A DNA stretch of 64,000 nt from Membranipora membranacea (GCA_914767715.1 OU612067.1:13333001-13397000), one strand, 5' to 3'. Shown: positions 15,001 through 26,728, counted from the first letter of the stretch. Translations and numbers: made by a program. The notes: generated by a model not told the origin, from the sequence alone.

Positions 15001-18000
15001 TCAAAAAATAGATTTGCTTCCAACTCACCTCATAAGGAGGAGCAACTCCTGCTGATCTCAAATCTGCAAACCGTTTGGCTCTGCTGCTTTTCATTCTCCG
15101 TCAGCGTTCGTTTTAATTAGGGTCACTTTTGCTAAAAAAAAACATGCCAAACGTCAGCATTGAAAAATTAAATCTCTGTTCGATTCTTATCAAACCCCGA
15201 CCAGTTCAAGCTCTTATTGGCCTTACTCAAAATCCAGAATATCGGAATCCTCGGATTTACTGGTGGGTAATAACGCTGACTTGAAATTTCGAAAAATATA
15301 CCAAGGGAGGGTATCACGCTTTTTTTTCGCTCAGATCAAAAAATAGATTTGCTTCCAACTCACCTCATAAGGACGAGCAACTCCTGCTGATCTCAAATCT
15401 GCAAACCGTTTGGCTCTGCTGCTTTTCATTCTCCGTCAGCGTTCGTTTTAATTAGGGTCACTTTTGCTGAAAAAAAACATGCCAAACGTCAGCATTGAAA
15501 AATTAAATCTCTGTTCGATTTTTATCAAACTCCGACCAGTTCAAGCTCTTATTGGCCTTACTCAAAATCCAGAATATCGGAATCCTCGGATTAACTGGTG
15601 GGTAATAACGCTGACTTGAAATTTCAAAAAATATACCAAGGGAGGGCATCACGCTTTTTTTTCGCTCAGATCAAAAAATAGATTTGTTTCCAACTCACCT
15701 CATAAGGAGGAGCAACTCCTGCTGATCTCAAATCTGCAAACCGTTTGGCTCTGCTGCTTTTCATTCTCCGTCAGCGTTCGTTTTAATTAGGGTCACTTTT
15801 GCTGAAAAAAAACATGTCAAACGGCAGCATTGAAAAATTAAATCTCTGTTCGATTCTTATCAAACTCCGACCAGTTCAAGCTCTTATTGGCCTTACTCAA
15901 AATCCAGAATATCGGAATCCTCGGATTTACAGGTGGGTAATAACGCTGACTTGAAATTTCGAAAAATATACCAAGGGAGGGTATCACGCTTTTTTTTCGC
16001 TCAGATCAAAAAATAGATTTGCTTCCAACTCACCTCATAAGGAGGAGCCACTTCTGCTGATCTCAAATCTGCAAACCGTTTGGCTCTGCTGCTTTTCATT
16101 CTCCGTCAGCGTTCGTTTTAATTAGGGTCACTTTTGCTAAAAAAAAACATGCCAAACGTCAGCATTGAAAAATTAAATCTCTGTTCGATTTTTATCAAAC
16201 TCCGACCAGTTCAAGCTCTTATTGGCCTTACTCAAAATCCAGAATATCGGAATCCTCGGATTAACTGGTGGGTAATAACGCTGACTTGAAATTTCGAAAA
16301 AATATACCAAGGGAGGGTATCACGCTTTTTTTTCGCTCAGATCAAAAAATAGATTTGATTCCAACTCACCTCATAAGGAGGAGCAACTCCTGCTGATCTC
16401 AAATCTGCAAACCGTTTGGCTCTGCTGCTTTTCATTCTCCGTCAGCGTTCGTTTTAATTAGGGGCACTTTTGCTAAAAAAAAACATGCCAAACGGCAGCA
16501 TTGAAAAATTAAGTCTCTGTTCGATTCTTATCAAACTCTGACCAGTTCAAGCTCTTATTGGCCTTACTCAAAATCCAGAATATCGGAATCCTCGGATTAA
16601 CTGGTGGGTAATTACGCTGACTTGAAATTTCGAAAAATATACCAAGGGAGGGTATCACGCTTTTTTTTCGCCCAGATCAAAAAATAGGTTTGCTTCCAAC
16701 TCACCTCATAAGGAGGAGCAACTCCTGCTGATCTCAAATCTGCAAACCGTTTGGCTCTGCTGCTTTTCATTCTCCGTCAGCGTTCGTTTTAATTAGGGTC
16801 ACTTTTGCTAAAAAAAACATGCCAAACGGCAGCATTGAAAAATTAAATCTATGTTCGATTCTTATCAAACTCTGACCAGTTCAAGGTCTTATTGGCCTTA
16901 CTCAAAATCCAGAATATCGGAATCCTCGGATTAACTGGTGGGTAATTACGCTGACTTGAAATTTCGAAAAATATACCAAGGGAGGGTGTCACGCTTTTTT
17001 TTCGCTCAGATCAAATAATAGATTGGCTTCCAACTCACCTCATAAGGAGGAGCAACTCCTGCTGATCTCAAATCTGCAAACCGTTTGGCTCTGCTGCTTT
17101 TCATTCTCCGTCAGCGTTCGTTTTAATTAGGGTCACTTTTGCTAAAAAAAAACATGCCAAACGGCAGCATTGAAAAATTAAATCTCTGTTCGATTCTTAT
17201 CAAACTCCGACCAGTTCAAGCTCTTATTGGCCTTACTCAAAATCCAGATTATCGGAATCCTCGGATTAACTGGTGGGTAATAACGCTGACTTGAAATTTC
17301 GAAAAAATATACCAAGGGAGGGTATCACGCTTTTTTTTCGCTCAGATCAAAAAATAGATTTGATTCCAACTCACCTCATAAGGAGGAGCAACTCCTGCTG
17401 ATCTCAAATCTGCAAACCGTTTGGCTCTGCTGCTTTTCATTCTCCGTCAGCGTTCGTTTTAATTAGGGTCACTTTTGCTAAAAAAAAACATGCCAAACGG
17501 CAGCATTGAAAAATTAAATCTCTGTTCGATTCTTATCAAACTCTGACCAGTTCAAGCTCTTATTGGCCTTACTCAAAATCCAGAATATCGGAATCCTCGG
17601 ATTAACTGGTGGGTAATTACGCTGACTTGAAATTTCGAAAAATATACCAAGGGAGGGTATCACGCTTTTTTTTCGCTCAGATCAAAAAATAGATTTGCTT
17701 CCAACTCACCTCATAAGGAGGAGCAACTCCTGCTGATCTCAAATCTGCAAACCGTTTGGCTCTGCTGCTTTTCATTCTCCTTCAGCGTTCGTTTTAATTA
17801 GGGTCACTTTTGTTAAAAAAAAAAATGCCAAACGGCAGCATTGAAAAATTAAATCTCTGTTCGATTCTTATCAAACTCCGACCAGTTCAAGCTCTTATTG
17901 GCCTTACTCAAAATCCAGAATATCGGAATCCTCGGATTAACTGGTGGGTAATAACGCTGACTTGAAATTTCGAAAAATATACCAAGGGAGGGTATCACGC

Positions 18001-21000
18001 TTTTTTTTCGCTCAGATCAAAAAATAGATTTGCTTCCAACTCACCTCATAAGGAGGAGCAACTCCTGCTGATCTCAAATCTGCAAACCGTTTGGCTCTGC
18101 TGCTTTTCATTCTCCGTCAGCGTTCGTTTTAATTAGGGTCACTTTTGCTAAAAAAAAACATGTCAAACGGCAGCATTGAAAAATTAAATCTCTGTTCGAT
18201 TCTTATCAAACTCCGACCAGTTCAAGCTCTTATTGGCCTTACTCAAAATCCAGAATATCGGAATCCTCGGATTAACTGGTGGGTAATAACGCTGACTTGA
18301 AATTTCGAAAAATATACCAAGGGAGGGTATCACGCTTTTTTTTTCGCTCAGATAAAAAAATAGATTTGCTTCCAACTCACCTCATAAGGAGGAGCAACTC
18401 CTGCTGATCTCCAATCTGCAAACCGTTTGGCTCTGCTGCTTTTCATTCTCCGTCAGCGTTCGTTTTAATTAGGGTCACTTTTGCTAAAAAAAAACATGCC
18501 AAACGGCAGCATTGAAAAATCAAATCTCTGTTCGATTCTTATCAAACTCCGACCAGTTCAAGCTCTTATTGGCCTTACTCAAAATCCAGAATATCGGAAT
18601 CCTCGGATGAACTGGTGGGTAATAACGCTGACTTGAAATTTCGAAAAATATACCAAGGGAGGGTATCACGCTTTTTTTTCGCTCGGATCAAAAAATAGAT
18701 TTGCTTCCAACTCACCTCATAAGGAGGAGCAACTCCTGCTGATCTCAAATCTGCAAACCGTTTGGCTCTGCTGCTTTTCATTCTCCGTCAGCGTTCGATT
18801 TTATTTGGGTCACTTTTGCTAAAAAAAAACATGCCAAACGGCAGCATTGAAAAATTAAATCTCTGTTCGAATCTTATCAAACTCCGACCAGTTCAAGCTC
18901 TTATTGGCCTTACTCAAAATCCAGAATATCGGAATCCTCGGATTAACTGGTGGGTAATAACGCTGACTTGAAATTTCGAAAAATATACCAAGGGAGGGTA
19001 TCACGCTTTTTTTTCGCTCAGATCAAAAAATAGATTTGCTTCCAACTCACCTCATAAGGAGGAGCAACTCCTGCTGATCTCAAATCTGCAAACCGTTTGG
19101 CTCTGCTGCTTTTCATTCTCCGTCAGCGTTCATTTTAATTAGGGTCACTTTTGCTAAAAAAAACATGCCAAACGGCAGCATTGAAAAATTAAATCTCTGT
19201 TCGATTCTTATCAAACTCCGACCAGTTCAAGCTCTTATTGGCCTTACTCAAAATCCAGAATATCGGAATCTTCGGATTTACTGGTGGGTAATAACGCTGA
19301 CTTGAAATTTCGAAAAATATACCAAGGGAGGGTATCACGCCTTTTTTTCGCTCAGATCAAAAAATAGATTTGCTTCCAACTCACCTCATAAGGAGGAGCA
19401 ACTCCTGCTGATCTCAAATCTGCAAATCGTTTGGCTCTGCTGCTTTTCATTCTCCGTCAGCGTTCGTTTTAATTAGGGTCACTTTTGCTAAAAAAAAACA
19501 TGTCAAACGGCAGCATTGAAAAATTAAATCTCTTTTCGATTCTTATCAAACTCCGACCAGTTCAAGCTCTTATTGGCCTTACTCAAAATCCAGGATATGG
19601 GAATCCTCGGATTAACTGGTGGGTAATAACGCTGACTTGAAATTTCGAAAAATATACCAAGGGAGGGTATCACGCTTTTTTTTCGCTCAGATCAAAAAAT
19701 AGATTTGCTTCCAACTCACCTCATAAGGAGGAGCAACTCCTGCTGATCTCAAATCTGCAAACCGTTTGGCTCTGCTGCTTTTCATTCTCCGTCAGCGTTC
19801 GTTTTAATTAGGGTCACTTTTGCTAAAAAAAACATGCCAAACGGCAGCATTGAAAAATTAAATCTCTGTTCGATTCTTATCAAACTCCGACCAGTTCAAG
19901 CTCTTATTGGCCTTACTCAAAATCCAGAATATCGGAATCCTCGGATTTACTGGTGGGTAATAACGCTGACTTGAAATTTCGAAAAATATACCAAGGGAGG
20001 GTATCACGCTTTTTTTTCGCTCAGATCAAAAAATAGATTTGCTTCCAACTCACCTCATAAGGAGGAGCAACTCCTGCTGATCTCAAATCAGCAAACCGTT
20101 TGGCTCTGCTGCTTTTCATTCTCCGTCAGCGTTCGTTTTAATTAGGGTCACTTTTTCTAAAAAAAAACATGTCAAACGGCAGCATTGAAAAATTAAATCT
20201 CTGTTCGATTCTTATCAAACTCCGACCAGTTCAAGCTCTTATTGGCCTTACTCAAAATCCAGAATATCGGAATCCTCGGATTGACTGGTGGGTAATAACG
20301 CTGACTTGAAATTTCGAAAAATATACCAAGGGAGGGTATCACGCTTTTTTTTCGCTCAGATCAAAAAATAGATTTGCTTCCAACTCACCTCATTAGGAGG
20401 AGCAACTCCTGCTGATCTAAAATCTGCAAACCGTTTGGCTCTGCTGCTTTTCATTCTCCGTCAGCGTTCGTTTTAATTTGGGTCACTTTTGCTAAAAAAA
20501 AACATGCCAAACGGCAGCATTGAAAAATTAAATCTCTGTTCGATTTTTATCAAACTCCGACCAGTTCAAGCTCTTATTGGCCTTACTCAAAATCCAGAAT
20601 ATCGGAATCCTCGGATTAACTGGTGGGTAATAACGCTGACTTGAAATTTCAAAAAATATACCAAGGGAGGGTATCACGCTTTTTTTTCGCTCAGATCAAA
20701 AAATAGATTTGTTTCCAACTCACCTCATAAGGAGGAGCAACTCCTGCTGATCTCAAATCTGCAAACCGTTTGGCTCTGCTGCTTTTCATTCTCCGTCGGC
20801 GTTCGTTTTAATTAGGGTCACTTTTGCTGAAAAAAAACATGTCAAATGGCAGCATTGAAAAATTAAATCTCTGTTCGATTCTTATCAAACTCCGACCAGT
20901 TCAAGCTCTTATTGGCCTTACTCAAAATCCAGAACATCGGAATCCTCGGATTAACTGGTGGGTAATAACGCTGACTTGAAATTTCGAAAAATATACCAAG

Positions 21001-21150
21001 GGAGGGTAATACGCTTTTTTTTCGCTCAGATCAAAAAATAGATTTGCTTCCAACTCACCTCATAAGGAGGAGCAACTCCTGCTGATCTCAAATCTGCAAA
21101 CCGTTTGGCTCTGCTGCTTTTCATTCTCCGTCAGCGTTCGTTTTAATTAG
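5700..21150. repeat. Large satellite segment duplications (15, 20 and 30 monomers)
   Basis: Marker variants recur at long exact spacings. The pair of marker monomers at 6461-7058 recurs at 13159-13756 (offset 6698 bp, 20 monomers) and at 18184-18781 (offset 5025 bp, 15 monomers). The variant CACGCCTTTTTTTCG at ~9290 recurs at ~19340 (offset 10050 bp, 30 monomers), as do CCAGGATATGGG (9541/19591) and CTCATTAGGAGG (~10340/20390). These offsets are whole multiples of the monomer, as expected from unequal crossover or conversion of long blocks. Confidence 0.85.
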
Positions 21151-21169
21151 GGTCACTTTTGCTAAAAAA

Positions 21170-23850
21170 AAACATGCCAAACGGCAGCATTGAAAAATTA
21201 AATCTCTGTTCGATTCTTATCAAACTCCGACCAGTTCAAGCTCTTATTGGCCTTACTCAAAATCCAGAATATCGGAATCCTCGGATTAACTGGTGGGTAA
21301 TAACGCTGACTTGAAATTTCGAAAAATATACCAAGGGAGGTTATCACGCTTTTTTTTCACTCAGATCAAAAAATAGATTTGCTTCCAACTCACCTCATAA
21401 GGAGGAGCAACTCCTGCTGATCTCAAATCTGCAAACCGTTTGGCTCTGCTGCTTTTCATTCTCCGTCAGCGTTCGTTTTAATTAGGGTCACTTTTGCTAA
21501 AAAAAACATGCCAAACGGCAGCATTGAAAAATTAAATCTCTGTTCGATTCTTATCAAACTCCGACCAGTTCAAGCTCTTATTGGCCTTACTCAAAATCCA
21601 GAATATCGGAATCCTCGGATTAACTGGTGGGTAATAACGCTGACTTGAAATTTCGAAAAATATACCAAGGGAGGGTATCACGCTTTTTTTTCGCTCAGAT
21701 CAAAAAATATATTTGCTTCCAACTCACCTCATAAGGAGGAGCAACTCCTGCTGATCTCAAATCTGCAAACCGTTTGGCTCTGCTGCTTTTCATTCTCCGT
21801 CAGCGTTCGTTTTAATTAGGGTCACTTTTGCTAAAAAAAACATGCCAAACGGCAGCATTGAAAAATTAAATCTCTGTTCGATTCTTATCAAACTCCGACC
21901 AGTTCAAGCTCTTATTGGCCTTACTCAAAATCCAGAATATCGGAATCCTCGGATTTACTGGTGGGTAATAACGCTGACTTGAAATTTCGAAAAATATACC
22001 AAGGGAGGGTATCACGCTTTTTTTTCGCTCAGATCAAAAAATAGATTTGCTTCCAACTCACCTCATAAGGAGGAGCAACTCCTGCTGATCTCAAATCTGC
22101 AAACCGTTTCGCTCTGTTGCTTTTCATTCTCCGTCAGCGTTCGTTTTAATTAGGGTCACTTTTGCTAAAAAAAAACATGTCAAACGGCAGCATTGAAAAA
22201 TTAAATCTCTGTTCGATTCTTATCAAACTCCGACCAGTTCAAGCTCTTATTGGCCTTACTCAAAATCCAGAATATCGGAATCCTCGGATTAACTGGTGGG
22301 TAATAACGCTGACTTGAAATTTCGAAAAATATACCAAGGGAGGGTATCACGCTTTTTTTTCGCTCAGATCGAAAAATAGATTTGCTTCCAACTCACCTCA
22401 TAAGGAGGAGCAACTCCTGCTGATCTCAAATCTGCAAACCGTTTGGCTCTGCTGCTTTTCATTCTCCGTCAGCGTTCGTTTTAATTAGGGTCACTTTTGC
22501 TAAAAAAAAACATGCCAAACGTCAGCATTGAAAAATTAAATCTCTGTTCGATTCTTATCAAACTCCGACCAGTTCAAGCTCTTATTGGCCTTACTCAAAA
22601 TCCAGAATATCGGAATCCTCGGATTAACTGGTGGGTAATAACGCTGACTTGAAATTTCGAAAAATATACCAAGGGAGGTTATCACGCTTTTTTTTCACTC
22701 AGATCAAAAAATAGATTTGCTTCCAACTCACCTCATAAGGAGGAGCAACTCCTGCTGATCTCAAATCTGCAAACCGTTTGGCTCTGCTGCTTTTCATTCT
22801 CCGTCAGCGTTCGTTTTAATTAGGGTCACTTTTGCTAAAAAAAACATGCCAAACGGCAGCATTGAAAAATTAAATCTCTGTTCGATTCTTATCAAACTCC
22901 GACCAGTTCAAGCTCTTATTGGCCTTACTCAAAATCCAGAATATCGGAATCCTCGGATTAACTGGTGGGTAATAACGCTGACTTGAAATTTCGAAAAATA
23001 TACCAAGGGAGGGTATCACGCTTTTTTTTCGCTCAGATCAAAAAATATATTTGCTTCCAACTCACCTCATAAGGAGGAGCAACTCCTGCTGATCTCAAAT
23101 CTGCAAACCGTTTGGCTCTGCTGCTTTTCATTCTCCGTCAGCGTTCGTTTTAATTAGGGTCACTTTTGCTAAAAAAAACATGCCAAACGGCAGCATTGAA
23201 AAATTAAATCTCTGTTCGATTCTTATCAAACTCCGACCAGTTCAAGCTCTTATTGGCCTTACTCAAAATCCAGAATATCGGAATCCTCGGATTTACTGGT
23301 GGGTAATAACGCTGACTTGAAATTTCGAAAAATATACCAAGGGAGGGTATCACGCTTTTTTTTCGCTCAGATCAAAAAATAGATTTGCTTCCAACTCACC
23401 TCATAAGGAGGAGCAACTCCTGCTGATCTCAAATCTGCAAACCGTTTCGCTCTGTTGCTTTTCATTCTCCGTCAGCGTTCGTTTTAATTAGGGTCACTTT
23501 TGCTAAAAAAAAACATGTCAAACGGCAGCATTGAAAAATTAAATCTCTGTTCGATTCTTATCAAACTCCGACCAGTTCAAGCTCTTATTGGCCTTACTCA
23601 AAATCCAGAATATCGGAATCCTCGGATTAACTGGTGGGTAATAACGCTGACTTGAAATTTCGAAAAATATACCAAGGGAGGGTATCACGCTTTTTTTTCG
23701 CTCAGATCGAAAAATAGATTTGCTTCCAACTCACCTCATAAGGAGGAGCAACTCCTGCTGATCTCAAATCTGCAAACCGTTTGGCTCTGCTGCTTTTCAT
23801 TCTCCGTCAGCGTTCGTTTTAATTAGGGTCACTTTTGCTAAAAAAAAACA
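21170..23850. repeat. Four-monomer tandem duplication (1338 bp)
   Basis: The rare variants GGAGGTTATCACGC with TTTTCACTCAG (21341 and 22679), CAAAAAATATATTTGC (about 21705 and 23043) and GTTTCGCTCTGTTGC (about 22107 and 23446) occur twice, each 1338 bp apart. This is a recent tandem duplication of four monomers immediately left of the Polinton. Confidence 0.85.
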
Positions 23851-24253
23851 TGCCAAACGTCAGCATTGAAAAATTAAATCTCTGTTCGATTCTTATCAAA
23901 CTCCGACCAGTTCAAGCTCTTATTGGCCTTACTCAAAATCCAGAATATCGGAATCCTCGGATTTACTGGTGGGTAATAACGCTGACTTGAAATTTCGAAA
24001 AATATACCAAGGGAGGGTATCACGCTTTTTTTTCGCTCAGATCAAAAAATAGATTTGCTTCCAACTCACCTCATAAGGAGGAGCAACTCCTGCTGATCTC
24101 AAATCTGCAAACCGTTTGGCTCTGCTGCTTTTCATTCTCCGTCAGCGTTCGTTTTAATTAGGGTCACTTTTGCTAAAATAAAACATGCCAAACGTCAGCA
24201 TTGAAAAATTAAATCTCTGTTCGATTTTTATCAAACTCCGACCAGTTCAAGCT

Positions 24254-24259
24254 CTTATT
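24254..24259. other. Left target-site duplication CTTATT
   Basis: CTTATT abuts the first base of the left terminal inverted repeat and is repeated at 41987-41992 directly after the right one. In intact monomers the site reads AAGCTCTTATTGGCC, so the duplication is exactly 6 bp, the length known for Polinton/Maverick integration. Confidence 0.95.
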
Positions 24260-24389
24260 AGTAGTAAAAGTGGGAGCAGGTCGTTAGCCCGAACCCATTG
24301 AAACGAATGAGCGACTCGATCCCTTTTGTAACGTTCCTGGTGGAACGACTACTCATATTGTATGGGAGTTGTCAATTTCTACTCTATCA
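24260..24389 (+). repeat. Left terminal inverted repeat (130 bp)
   Basis: Matches the reverse complement of 41857-41986 with a single mismatch at 24384 (T here, C in the right copy). Internal palindrome CGTTCC-TGGT-GGAACG lies at 24332-24347. In protein-primed elements these ends act as replication origins and integrase substrates; that role is inferred from the family. Confidence 0.97.
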
Positions 24390-24768
24390 TTTTGTATGGT
24401 GAGGATGGAAGTTTGTTTATGTAATTCTTTTTATGTATATTTATTCATGATAAATGAGATGCTTGTGTGGGTAATGTGATTGATCACATTCACTGTTAGC
24501 TAGTGTTGTTGTAAATATTAATGAATTGAGTGTCAGTTTGTTTGTGAGGATAAATGTTCATTGGTACAGGGTAGAATGATAAATTGATATACAAAATGAG
24601 CAGCTGTATATATATATGTTCATTGAAGTGTTAAAACAATTTCAATAAAAATCTGAGGACAATGCGGCAAAGACAAGGTTTTGAAATGAGATACATACAT
24701 AAAATCACATAAAATAACACGGGAATAAATGAATGCAAAGTTGACAGATTAGGCATCTGACATAGCCC
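24390..24768. other. Left subterminal non-coding region
   Basis: AT-rich stretch with no convincing reading frame. It contains a short TATATATATATG run at about 24607-24618 and an AATAAA at about 24643. It probably holds leader or promoter sequence for the small + frame at 24769. No repeat or other structure was recognised. Confidence 0.5.
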
Positions 24769-25038
24769 ATGGAACAGATTGTACTAGTTTACATGTTACT
24801 GGTAGCAGGTGCAAGCATTCCTGATCTGACAAAATTGGCAACGCAATTTGTGAGTGCTCCCGTAGGCAGCAGGGTAACAACGCCAGACTCATGCTATGAC
24901 TTTGATGAGCATAAAGCTGATGAACATAACTTTGACACCCACCATTCCAACGCAAATTACGCTGCCCTGGATAAAAACAACAAAAAAGTAGAAAAACAGA
25001 TAAAAAAATTAACAAAAAAAAGAAGAAAAAATGATTAG
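24769..25038 (+). CDS. Small basic-tailed hypothetical protein (89 aa)
   Basis: ATG-to-stop frame with a favourable start context (CCCATGG). The N-terminus is hydrophobic (about residues 4-16, could be a signal or anchor segment). The middle is rich in Asp/His, and the last ~20 residues are strongly basic (KKLTKKRRKND at the end), which could act as a nuclear or nucleic-acid-binding tail. It converges on the - strand zinc-ribbon gene, with 14 bp between the two stop codons, a compact arrangement consistent with a real gene. No family recognised. An overlapping - strand frame (24749-25045) lacks an ATG start and is judged a shadow. It could also be a 3' exon or be non-coding. Confidence 0.4.
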   Translation: MEQIVLVYMLLVAGASIPDLTKLATQFVSAPVGSRVTTPDSCYDFDEHKADEHNFDTHHSNANYAALDKNNKKVEKQIKKLTKKRRKND

Positions 25039-25052
25039 TTATCAATTAAAGA

Positions 25053-25668
25053 TTACAGACTGTCTTTAATTGTCATTCGTCGTAGTTTTTGTCTCATATT
25101 TCTATCTAACTCTGCCTCTGCTGCTGCCAATTCCCTGAGTGTCGCTCTTGTTTTACGCACCAGATCCGATCTCATAATTTTGAATCGATGTTGCAACCTC
25201 TTTACATCTACAACACAGAAGTTTGAGTTCACGTATTAATGACAATTGCCTTCAGGAATGTAATGAAAGTATCACTACCTTCAGAAAACATCGATGGTTA
25301 GTGTACTGAATGTATGTACTTACGTTTGGCATCCATTATTGGCACTCTACTCTCACATGTCGGACAGTGAAAACTTTCAGCAGCAAATATTTCTTTTAAT
25401 TCATCTGAAGTCTTTGCCGTCTGTCTCGTGAGGCACAGCTCCTCACCATTAGGAAACATTTCTTTGGCGCATTCTGTACAGGAACGAGTCTGCAACAAAA
25501 AACCCATGACTAGTTACCAAGCCAACATAGTATTCTGAGCAATGGAAATTCACATAAGCAATTTGTCAAGTCATATACAACAAAGGTAAAAAAATTGAAA
25601 CATAAAAAATATTATAATTATAGTAGGAAAAATAAAGCAAAGTACATGTGTATACTCACATGTTCCAT
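25053..25668 (-). CDS. Spliced zinc-ribbon/coiled-coil protein, 3 exons (109 aa)
   Basis: Three exons on - can be joined in frame: 25668-25660 (ATG plus two codons, donor GTGAGT), 25489-25324 (acceptor TTTTTTGTTGCAG, donor GTAAGT) and 25207-25053 (acceptor TGTTGTAG, ending in TAA). The introns are 170 and 116 bp. The sum is 330 nt, exactly 110 codons. Exon 2 encodes two Cys pairs, CTEC and CPTC, with an extra Cys and His between them, as in small zinc ribbons or treble clefs. Exon 3 is a charged helix rich in Arg/Lys/Glu/Leu that probably forms a coiled coil or binds nucleic acid. The gene diverges from the + cluster starting at 25861. Family not recognised; a regulatory DNA- or RNA-binding role is a guess. 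The joined frame and good splice sites make the gene model fairly solid. Confidence 0.7.
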
Positions 25669-25860
25669 AGTGATAAAAGTGTCCTATAATAGATCAAACA
25701 AATAGTCACTTTGGTAGTGTGTAAGTCCGTCTGTGTGTGTGTGTGTGTGTGCGTCCGTGAGTGAATTTGGTAAGCAGGCAAGCACTTAAATACCAGTGAA
25801 CCAAGTGGTTATATATTACTCGGAAGATACCTATTCATATTAGTGTTTCCTAGGCAACCT
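25669..25860. promoter_or_regulatory. Divergent intergenic promoter region with (TG)10
   Basis: This is the only gap between the - strand zinc-ribbon gene (start 25668) and the + cluster (start 25861), so it should carry both promoters. It includes a (TG)10 microsatellite at 25732-25751 and an AT-rich TTATATATTA at about 25809-25818 that could serve as a TATA-like element for the + cluster. No confirmed start site. Confidence 0.45.
25732..25751. repeat. (TG)10 microsatellite
   Basis: Ten uninterrupted TG units lie between the two divergent genes. It should be length-polymorphic between copies. Confidence 0.95.
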
Positions 25861-26391
25861 ATGATGGAACGGTTAGAAGAGACAAGTGAATATATTAACC
25901 TGTTGAAACATCTGAGTTCACCCATCAATGCAAGGCAATATTTGCTAAGCAATCTTGCAGGCAAATGTTATCCTCTATCTGTGACATTGATGGATGACAA
26001 ATCCAGCACGCTGTACATGATTCAACAAAATGTGGAAGAATTGTATGTAAATGATATTGAATTGATATCAAGAAAAATCTTATCTGCCAGCCAAACTTCA
26101 CAGACCTATGCCTCCCTCTGTGAAGAAATCTTATCTTCTTCCACAAACAGCAAGAAGTTGCTGTTTCATTCTATCACATTATTGACTATTCTACAAAAGG
26201 TATTTTTGTCATTGGGCAAAAATGAAGTGAGGAGTATAATAAGCACCCAATCAATAAACAGTTTTTGCAGAACTTTAAATAAAGCTATCGTTCGCATGAG
26301 ATTTCAGACAGTGACACTGCAGATACTTTATGTATTGGTTACTTTGCTGTTATTTAGCATAATCAGTCTATGGCTACAACATAATGGATAA
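25861..26391 (+). CDS. Tail-anchored helical protein, possible Bcl-2-like (176 aa)
   Basis: The first in-frame ATG is at 25861, followed at once by a second. The frame is open six codons further upstream, but without an ATG. The protein is predicted mostly helical and ends in a ~20-residue hydrophobic segment (LYVLVTLLLFSIISLWL) followed by a four-residue polar tail, the layout of a tail-anchored membrane protein. Around residues 100-130 an EEILSSSTNSKK stretch followed by a hydrophobic helix resembles the BH1 region of Bcl-2 proteins (ELF.DG.NWGR plus hydrophobic helix), and a short C-terminal tail anchor is also typical of that family. The canonical NWGR is not conserved, so this is a weak hypothesis; the protein could equally be an unrelated membrane protein. 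Its stop overlaps the next start by 8 nt. Confidence 0.72.
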   Translation: MMERLEETSEYINLLKHLSSPINARQYLLSNLAGKCYPLSVTLMDDKSSTLYMIQQNVEELYVNDIELISRKILSASQTSQTYASLCEEILSSSTNSKKLLFHSITLLTILQKVFLSLGKNEVRSIISTQSINSFCRTLNKAIVRMRFQTVTLQILYVLVTLLLFSIISLWLQHNG

Positions 26392-26722
26392 AACAGATAC
26401 ATCTATGGCTGCTACTTTGTGGGAATTAATCTCCCTTCAGGTCAGCAAAAATTGTCAAGGCTGTAATTCTAAAGGCTATACAGACTTCTCTCATCATGAC
26501 TGTCAACTTATAAATCAATACATGTATCTTTTGCACACTGACAAATTACGTCACCATTTTGATATTTGGTATGAAATCGCAATGCAGATGATTCCATCAG
26601 GACTTCATAGACCTGTGACAAGATATTTAATAAAGGCAAAGAAAGAGACTTTGTTCAGTCAGATCGTGGTACTGCTACCAGACGCACCCTATACTGTGAC
26701 ATTACCCCCTCATTTACGTTAG
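26384..26722 (+). CDS. CxGC...H.C putative zinc-binding protein (112 aa)
   Basis: ATG start lies inside the end of the preceding gene (8-nt overlap) and the stop is 6 nt before the next ATG, so it is the second of four closely packed + genes. Near residues 23-40 it has CQGC followed by HHDC, which can be read as C-x2-C-x11-H-x-C, a likely zinc-binding knuckle. A similar C-x-G-C...H...C-L pattern opens the spliced protein at 28820. The remainder is helical with a hydrophobic patch near the C-terminus. I associate this motif type with short accessory proteins of animal Polintons/adintoviruses, but cannot confirm that here. Function unknown. Confidence 0.7.
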   Translation: MDKTDTSMAATLWELISLQVSKNCQGCNSKGYTDFSHHDCQLINQYMYLLHTDKLRHHFDIWYEIAMQMIPSGLHRPVTRYLIKAKKETLFSQIVVLLPDAPYTVTLPPHLR

Positions 26723-26728
26723 TTTACC

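Larger units (their letters stand above)
1..24259. repeat. Satellite array, ~335-bp monomer (left block)
   Basis: About 72 head-to-tail copies of a 334-336-bp AT-rich monomer fill this stretch; the landmark CGTTTGGCTCTGCTGC recurs at 1, 335, 670, 1004, 1338, 1674, 2009 and so on. Each monomer carries an A-tract (8-9 A before CATGCC), a T-tract (8-9 T before CGCTC), the short inverted repeat AGGAG-CAA-CTCCT, and an inverted pair CCGTTTGGC / GCCAAACGG about 70 bp apart. Copies differ by a few substitutions and by A/T-tract length. Short reading frames of 61-69 codons recur on both strands because the sequence repeats; nothing suggests protein coding. The array runs off the left edge of the window. 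It is typical of heterochromatic or centromere-proximal satellite, which is an inference from structure only. Confidence 0.97.

Noticed and set aside
1-24259. CRISPR-like array
   Set aside because: Units are contiguous ~335-bp tandem monomers without unique spacers, and the sequence is eukaryotic.
1-24259. CENP-B box in the satellite monomer
   Set aside because: No match to the TTCG....A..CGGG core was seen in the monomer.
24749-25045. 98-codon - strand frame with a Phe-rich, signal-like start
   Set aside because: It begins at TTG with no ATG; the Phe run is the antisense of an A-rich stretch, and it lies beyond the stop of the spliced - strand gene.
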